A stretch of 59,801 nucleotides of DNA from Verrucomicrobiaceae bacterium (GTDB lineage Bacteria > Verrucomicrobiota > Verrucomicrobiia > Verrucomicrobiales > Verrucomicrobiaceae), in NCBI GenBank assembly GCA_027486585.1, contig JAIXOU010000043.1, positions 1 to 59,801 on the forward strand, written 5' to 3'. The position numbers were made by a program, and so were the translations under genes. Position 1 is the first letter of the stretch; every line of letters starts with the position of its first letter. The notes beneath the pieces are model-generated. The model saw only the letters and a list, made by a program, of their open reading frames with translations. It had not been told where the DNA came from and did no database searches. This document shows positions 56,265 through 59,801 of the stretch, piece by piece.

Positions 56265-57149
56265 ATGCGTGACCATAGCCCTTCTCTTCTGACCGAGTTT
56301 CTAAACGCCAAAAAACACATGGCTAAAATCATCCTCCCGATCTGCCTCGTTTCCCTGCTAGCTTGGGCAGGCTTTTGGTTCATGCGCGGCAGTACCGCCG
56401 GTTGTGCCGACTGTATCCCACTGCCAGATCTCAGCTCCTTCACTGCCACGATGCCCCCGCTTTCACTCCCCTACCCAGCCTCACCAGAACCCAGCGCCTG
56501 GAAAAAACTACCCGCAACTGAGCGCTTGAGCGACCTCGAACAGCGCGTCAAACCTAGCCTCAAAAAAGAGCTAGAGAAAGCCGGCTTCAAACTCGGTAAC
56601 TTAGGCTATCTCAGAGCCTTCAAGGAAAGCCGTGAACTCGAACTCTGGCTGCAAAACGATCAGCAATGGCAACTCTTCCGAACCTACCCCATTGCCGCTG
56701 CATCAGGCAGGCTAGGCCCCAAGCTCATGGAAGGCGATGGCCAAGTCCCCGAAGGTTTTTATCAGATCACCGCGAAGCAGCTCAATCCCGCCAGCAACTA
56801 CCACCTGGCGATGAACATCGGCTACCCCAATGCCTATGATGTCCATCATGAACGCACTGGCAGCTTCATCATGATTCATGGCAGCAATGTCAGCATCGGC
56901 TGCCTCGCCATGACCGACCCCTGCATCGAAGAAATCTACCTCATCATCGAGTCTGCCCTCGCTAGCGGCCAATCCAACATCCCCACCCACATCTTCCCCT
57001 TCCGCATGAGCTCAGAGCGGATGCAAGCCGCCCAAGAAGATCTCCATTACCCCTTCTGGAAAACCCTTCGGCCAGCCTACCTCAAATTTGAAGAACAACA
57101 TCAACCACCCAAGGTAAAGATCCTGGGTGGTGGATATGAGGTCAATTGA
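56265..57149 (+). CDS. L,D-transpeptidase-type (YkuD/YafK-like) murein enzyme
   Basis: This 294-aa protein has an N-terminal anchor helix (about 20-40, IILPICLVSLLAWAGFWFM) and a catalytic domain ending in IMIHGSNVSIGCLAM with H205 and nucleophile C213. The PEGFYQITAKQLNP stretch is typical of YafK-type members. It would make or trim L,D-linkages to peptidoglycan in the periplasm, or attach proteins to it. The start at 56265 is uncertain; ATG 56319 would shorten the cytosolic part by 18 residues. No partner gene is adjacent. Confidence 0.88.
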   Translation: MRDHSPSLLTEFLNAKKHMAKIILPICLVSLLAWAGFWFMRGSTAGCADCIPLPDLSSFTATMPPLSLPYPASPEPSAWKKLPATERLSDLEQRVKPSLKKELEKAGFKLGNLGYLRAFKESRELELWLQNDQQWQLFRTYPIAAASGRLGPKLMEGDGQVPEGFYQITAKQLNPASNYHLAMNIGYPNAYDVHHERTGSFIMIHGSNVSIGCLAMTDPCIEEIYLIIESALASGQSNIPTHIFPFRMSSERMQAAQEDLHYPFWKTLRPAYLKFEEQHQPPKVKILGGGYEVN

Positions 57150-57190
57150 GAGTTGGCTGTTGTTTGACCCCTCCTAACCGACCAGTCAGC

Positions 57191-59269
57191 TTACCTCACT
57201 TCTAGGAACTGAACGGCGTCGATGATGACGTGGCCGTTGGTGGCGGTGTTGGTGATCTCGACGGAGTGCGTGGAGCCGGAGTCGAAGGTGTAAGTACCGA
57301 TGGGATGAAGGTTGTTTTTGCCTTGAGGCTTTTGCTTTTGATCGACAATGACTTGGCTATCGCCTTCGGCATGATGAATGATAACGGGGACGTTGCTGGC
57401 ACGGTTGGCTAAGGCACTGTAGGCAATGGAAACCTGGTAGCGACCTGTTGTGGGGAGAGCTGGAACGAAGCGGGCTTTTTGCTGACCATCGCCGACACCG
57501 CCATCATGACGATAGCCGCTGCCGATAAACCCTGGGGTGGTGTGGCCCTGAGAATCGAACCCGGCGAGTTGGGCCTCGCTATCATCGACGATGATGCCGG
57601 GCAGGTCGGCTTTCTGAATGGAGCGAACGGCTGGAGCGGGCGGAGATTCAAAGTCGAGCATTTGGTTATCTGCAAGCAGACGCGCTTTGAGCTTGTCAGG
57701 GTCGATGGACTGAAGGCTGACGTTTTGCTCGATGGCTTGGACGGCAGCCGTGGCCGCACTCTGGCCTAGGACCATGAAGACAGGCTCCATGCGAATGCTG
57801 CCATAGGCAATGTGACTGGCGCTCAGACAGATGGGGACAAGCAGATTACTGCACTCTTCCTCGCGTGGGCGGATGCTGCGGTAGCTGATGGGATACGGGC
57901 GACTGCCGATCTGAACGTCGCCTTCGTTGCGAACATAACCCTCTACGGTGACGTAGCGCTGGATGTTATGAGAATCCATATTGTAAGCCCCCATGCCGAC
58001 ACTGTCGGGGACGATCTCTAGGCGGCGGCAATTCTTTTCCGTCATGACATAATCGGAGACCATGCGCCGGGCTTCGCGAACATAGAGTTGGCGTGGCCAG
58101 TGGCCGTTATCAGTGAATTCATCTTTGGCCAAACCGAATTTTTGGAAGGCGGTGCGGATTTTTTCAGGCACACGGGGATGATAAGCATACGTCCACATGA
58201 GGCCTTTTTGCCAGTCTTCATGGGCCTGCCAAATGCGGGCACGGGTGGCGTAGTCGGCGTCTGGGTAGTCCCAGTTCTGGCCGATGAAGTCGGTGCTGAT
58301 GGCAAAGTTATTGTTGGTGTCTGTCTTGCGGTTTGGCATTGGACTAGGTGCCCAGGAGATGCGCAGGTCACCTGCTTCGACATTGCGCAGAGCCAATTCA
58401 AACCAGCGCTCGTCATAGTTGGCGGGCTTCACCCAGTCGAGTCTATTTTCAGGCACATCAGTGGTGCACATACGGAAGTTATAGGCCTGCACTTTATGGT
58501 CGCCCGTGAACTCGTCACCAGGATCTTTTTCAATGCCAGGCAGCAGGCCGCTGCTAGAGTCTCCCGGCTTAACATAAGGATCTACTTTTTGAGTGAATTG
58601 GTGACTGACACTGCGGGTGATCTGCACGCCATTGATTTGTTCACCATACATGGCATTGGCCTCACGCCCGACAGCATAGCGGACGCCAGCTTTGGCCATG
58701 AGATCGCCCTCATAGGTCGCATCGATAAACATGGGCGCGGTGAAGCTGCGGCCACTCTCCATGCGGATCTGGGTGATTCGGTTGCCTTCTTTAATGACAC
58801 CATTTTTGAGATCCAGTCGTTCACTGAAAACGACGGTCACCTTCCCTACCACTTCCTTCAGCATGGCATCATAGATCTCGGTGGCGGCATGAGGCTCAAA
58901 GGTCCACATGGTATCTTCACTACCCGTGTTGCCATGCGGTTTAGCAGCAAAATAAGCCTCGCGCGTCTGCTGCTTCCATTGGGTGGGATCGCTATAGTAT
59001 TGGAAGACCTTGGCGTAAAACTCACGCGAGAGTCCACCGATGGCCTTCTTATTGCCGATATCGGTGGCTCCGAGACCGCCCGTGGTAAGTCCCCCGAGGA
59101 ACTTCGTGGGTTCAATCAAGATGGCTGTCTTTCCCATGCGTGCAGTCTGGATGGCGGCCGTGATGCCACCTGAGGTGCCACCATAAATGACGACATCTGC
59201 CGTGTCTGCACTAAGGGCAACGGAACAGAGTGAAAGAGATAGAACAAAGCTGTGGAGGATAACACGCAT
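57191..59269 (-). CDS. Exported FAD-dependent oxidoreductase with C-terminal carbohydrate-binding-like domain
   Basis: This 692-aa protein has a signal peptide (to about residue 20) and an FAD-binding Rossmann start (DVVIYGGTSGGITAAIQTAR) followed by EPTKFLGGLTTGGLGATDIG. The middle region (MFIDATYEGDLMAKAGVRYA) is typical of the FAD_binding_6/PF12831-type family common in PVC bacteria. A beta-rich domain at about 550-690 (YRHDGGVGDGQQKARFVPAL, ending VIIDAVQFLEV) resembles xanthan-lyase-associated carbohydrate-binding modules. It probably oxidises a sugar or sugar-derived group outside the cytosol. Export of a flavoprotein without a clear Tat motif is notable. Confidence 0.9.
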   Translation of the reverse strand: MRVILHSFVLSLSLCSVALSADTADVVIYGGTSGGITAAIQTARMGKTAILIEPTKFLGGLTTGGLGATDIGNKKAIGGLSREFYAKVFQYYSDPTQWKQQTREAYFAAKPHGNTGSEDTMWTFEPHAATEIYDAMLKEVVGKVTVVFSERLDLKNGVIKEGNRITQIRMESGRSFTAPMFIDATYEGDLMAKAGVRYAVGREANAMYGEQINGVQITRSVSHQFTQKVDPYVKPGDSSSGLLPGIEKDPGDEFTGDHKVQAYNFRMCTTDVPENRLDWVKPANYDERWFELALRNVEAGDLRISWAPSPMPNRKTDTNNNFAISTDFIGQNWDYPDADYATRARIWQAHEDWQKGLMWTYAYHPRVPEKIRTAFQKFGLAKDEFTDNGHWPRQLYVREARRMVSDYVMTEKNCRRLEIVPDSVGMGAYNMDSHNIQRYVTVEGYVRNEGDVQIGSRPYPISYRSIRPREEECSNLLVPICLSASHIAYGSIRMEPVFMVLGQSAATAAVQAIEQNVSLQSIDPDKLKARLLADNQMLDFESPPAPAVRSIQKADLPGIIVDDSEAQLAGFDSQGHTTPGFIGSGYRHDGGVGDGQQKARFVPALPTTGRYQVSIAYSALANRASNVPVIIHHAEGDSQVIVDQKQKPQGKNNLHPIGTYTFDSGSTHSVEITNTATNGHVIIDAVQFLEVR

Positions 59270-59324
59270 GAGCCATATTAGACATGGCCAAAGAACTACT
59301 TCTTTCAGTCTTTAGCGCCAGAGC

Positions 59325-59352
59325 CGTTTACCTTTGTTCACGATGGTAAACG
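59325..59352. promoter_or_regulatory. Inverted repeat upstream of the FAD oxidoreductase, candidate operator
   Basis: Perfect 8-bp arms CGTTTACC (59325-59332) and GGTAAACG (59345-59352) are separated by 12 bp and centred about 70 bp upstream of the oxidoreductase start. The spacing suits a dimeric repressor or activator. It lies in a 164-bp spacer between that gene and the end of the GYF_2 gene, which points the same way. Confidence 0.4.
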
Positions 59353-59433
59353 ATAGTTGAAGTGAGCTGATGGGATGGCATTCGAAGCCTCCAACAAACC
59401 ACTGCAAACGGCTTTGACTACCCGCGAGTATGA

Positions 59434-59727
59434 CTACTTAGCCTTCACCTTTTTGGCTGGAACCTTCTTAGCGGCTGCTTTTTTTACAGGTGCTTTTTTT
59501 GCTGCAATTGGTGCAGTTGGTTTCGGTGTGGTCTGCTTGATGGCAGTCTTGATTGTCGGCTGATAGGTGAAAGGCGGTGTCCAGTCTGAGATGTGCATCC
59601 AGTCTTCTTCACCTTGGACACGTAGATAGTCGGTCTCGCTGAGCAGACCGCGCTGAATGAAACTTTGGATTTCATTGGCCTCAAAGGGGCCAAATTCAAC
59701 GAAGAGACGACTGATGTAGAGGAGCAT
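59434..59727 (-). CDS. GYF_2 (DUF4339)-like protein with lysine/alanine-rich tail
   Basis: This 97-aa protein has an N-terminal GYF_2-type fold (about 1-52): YISRLFVEFGPFEANEIQSF with the GPF core, then EEDWMHISDW. A Pro/Thr linker leads to a tail of alternating Lys, Ala and Pro units (KKAPVKKAAAKKVPAKK) from about residue 75. The GYF_2 module usually senses proline-rich or membrane-associated partners. The tail closely resembles the N-terminal half of the PHP protein at 14.5 kb and could bind nucleic acid or anionic polymers. Function is unknown. Confidence 0.8.
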   Translation of the reverse strand: MLLYISRLFVEFGPFEANEIQSFIQRGLLSETDYLRVQGEEDWMHISDWTPPFTYQPTIKTAIKQTTPKPTAPIAAKKAPVKKAAAKKVPAKKVKAK

Positions 59728-59801
59728 AAAAAAGGGGGGTGTTAATTGTATCCGCTAACCCGAACAGCAAGGCCCGGCAGTTGATGCTTTAGCAGCAAAT
59801 A

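Noticed and set aside
58088..59173. Long plus-strand open frame (361 codons) opposite the FAD oxidoreductase
   Set aside because: It is antisense to a gene with clear motifs and signal peptide, and its translation has no recognisable domain; high GC third positions on the other strand explain the open frame.

Overview
The window reads as a dense chromosomal segment of a Verrucomicrobiota bacterium, most likely a Prosthecobacter-like member of the Verrucomicrobiaceae. This is inferred from gene content: three large cytochrome-c/PSD proteins (two of the DUF1549/DUF1553 class, one of the DUF1592 class), three Tat-type DUF1501 proteins, lysine/alanine-rich low-complexity tails, and several small proteins of a kind I associate with this phylum. 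I see no prophage, CRISPR array, rRNA or intact insertion sequence. One tRNA gene is present.

Layout. 1-10 kb: a truncated zinc alcohol dehydrogenase is divergent from an IclR regulator, with overlapping palindromes at the IclR start codon. The IclR gene is translationally coupled to a 1234-aa PSD1 protein. A hypothetical protein, an antisense Uma2 nuclease-like gene, two tandem DUF1501 genes and a convergent esterase follow. 10-16.6 kb: gluconokinase, a potassium-independent-type proton pyrophosphatase, tRNA-Thr(CGT), a membrane-anchored unknown, a PHP phosphoesterase with a histone-H1-like N-terminal half, and a Nudix protein. 16.6-21.3 kb: a second DUF1501/PSD1 pair on the minus strand. 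21.5-27.1 kb: a tightly coupled five-gene secretin operon (GspL/PilMN-like, GspM/PilO-like, two tandem PilP/GspC-like proteins, GspD/PilQ-like secretin) with no ATPase, platform protein or pseudopilins nearby. 27-34.3 kb: hisF, a TPR lipoprotein-like protein, asnS, a stand-alone DsbD N-terminal-domain protein, a proline/lysine-rich membrane-anchored protein, then a phosphate transporter with its DUF47 partner. 34.4-39.4 kb: a type I secretion-like ABC/HlyD/TolC operon whose ABC ATPase has lost its key catalytic residues. 39.4-47.1 kb: a peptide-binding protein, an M48 protease, acpP, a membrane protein, PEP carboxylase and a double-HMA periplasmic protein. 47.3-54.8 kb: a PSD2 protein, then an SDR/ACP/flippase/patatin operon facing an LpxL-type acyltransferase (a probable lipid-modification locus), and an M42-like peptidase. 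54.8-59.8 kb: an RlmM-like methyltransferase, a small MITE-like element, an L,D-transpeptidase, an exported FAD oxidoreductase and a GYF_2 protein with a lysine-rich tail.

The least ordinary signals are the degenerate ABC ATPase inside an otherwise complete tripartite exporter operon, the secretin operon with duplicated PilP-like subunits, the PHP/histone-tail fusion, two non-coding inverted-repeat elements (an 87-bp hairpin and a ~165-bp MITE-like element flanked by CTAG), and the palindromes over the IclR start codon. Product names rest on motif recognition by eye; no database search was possible.
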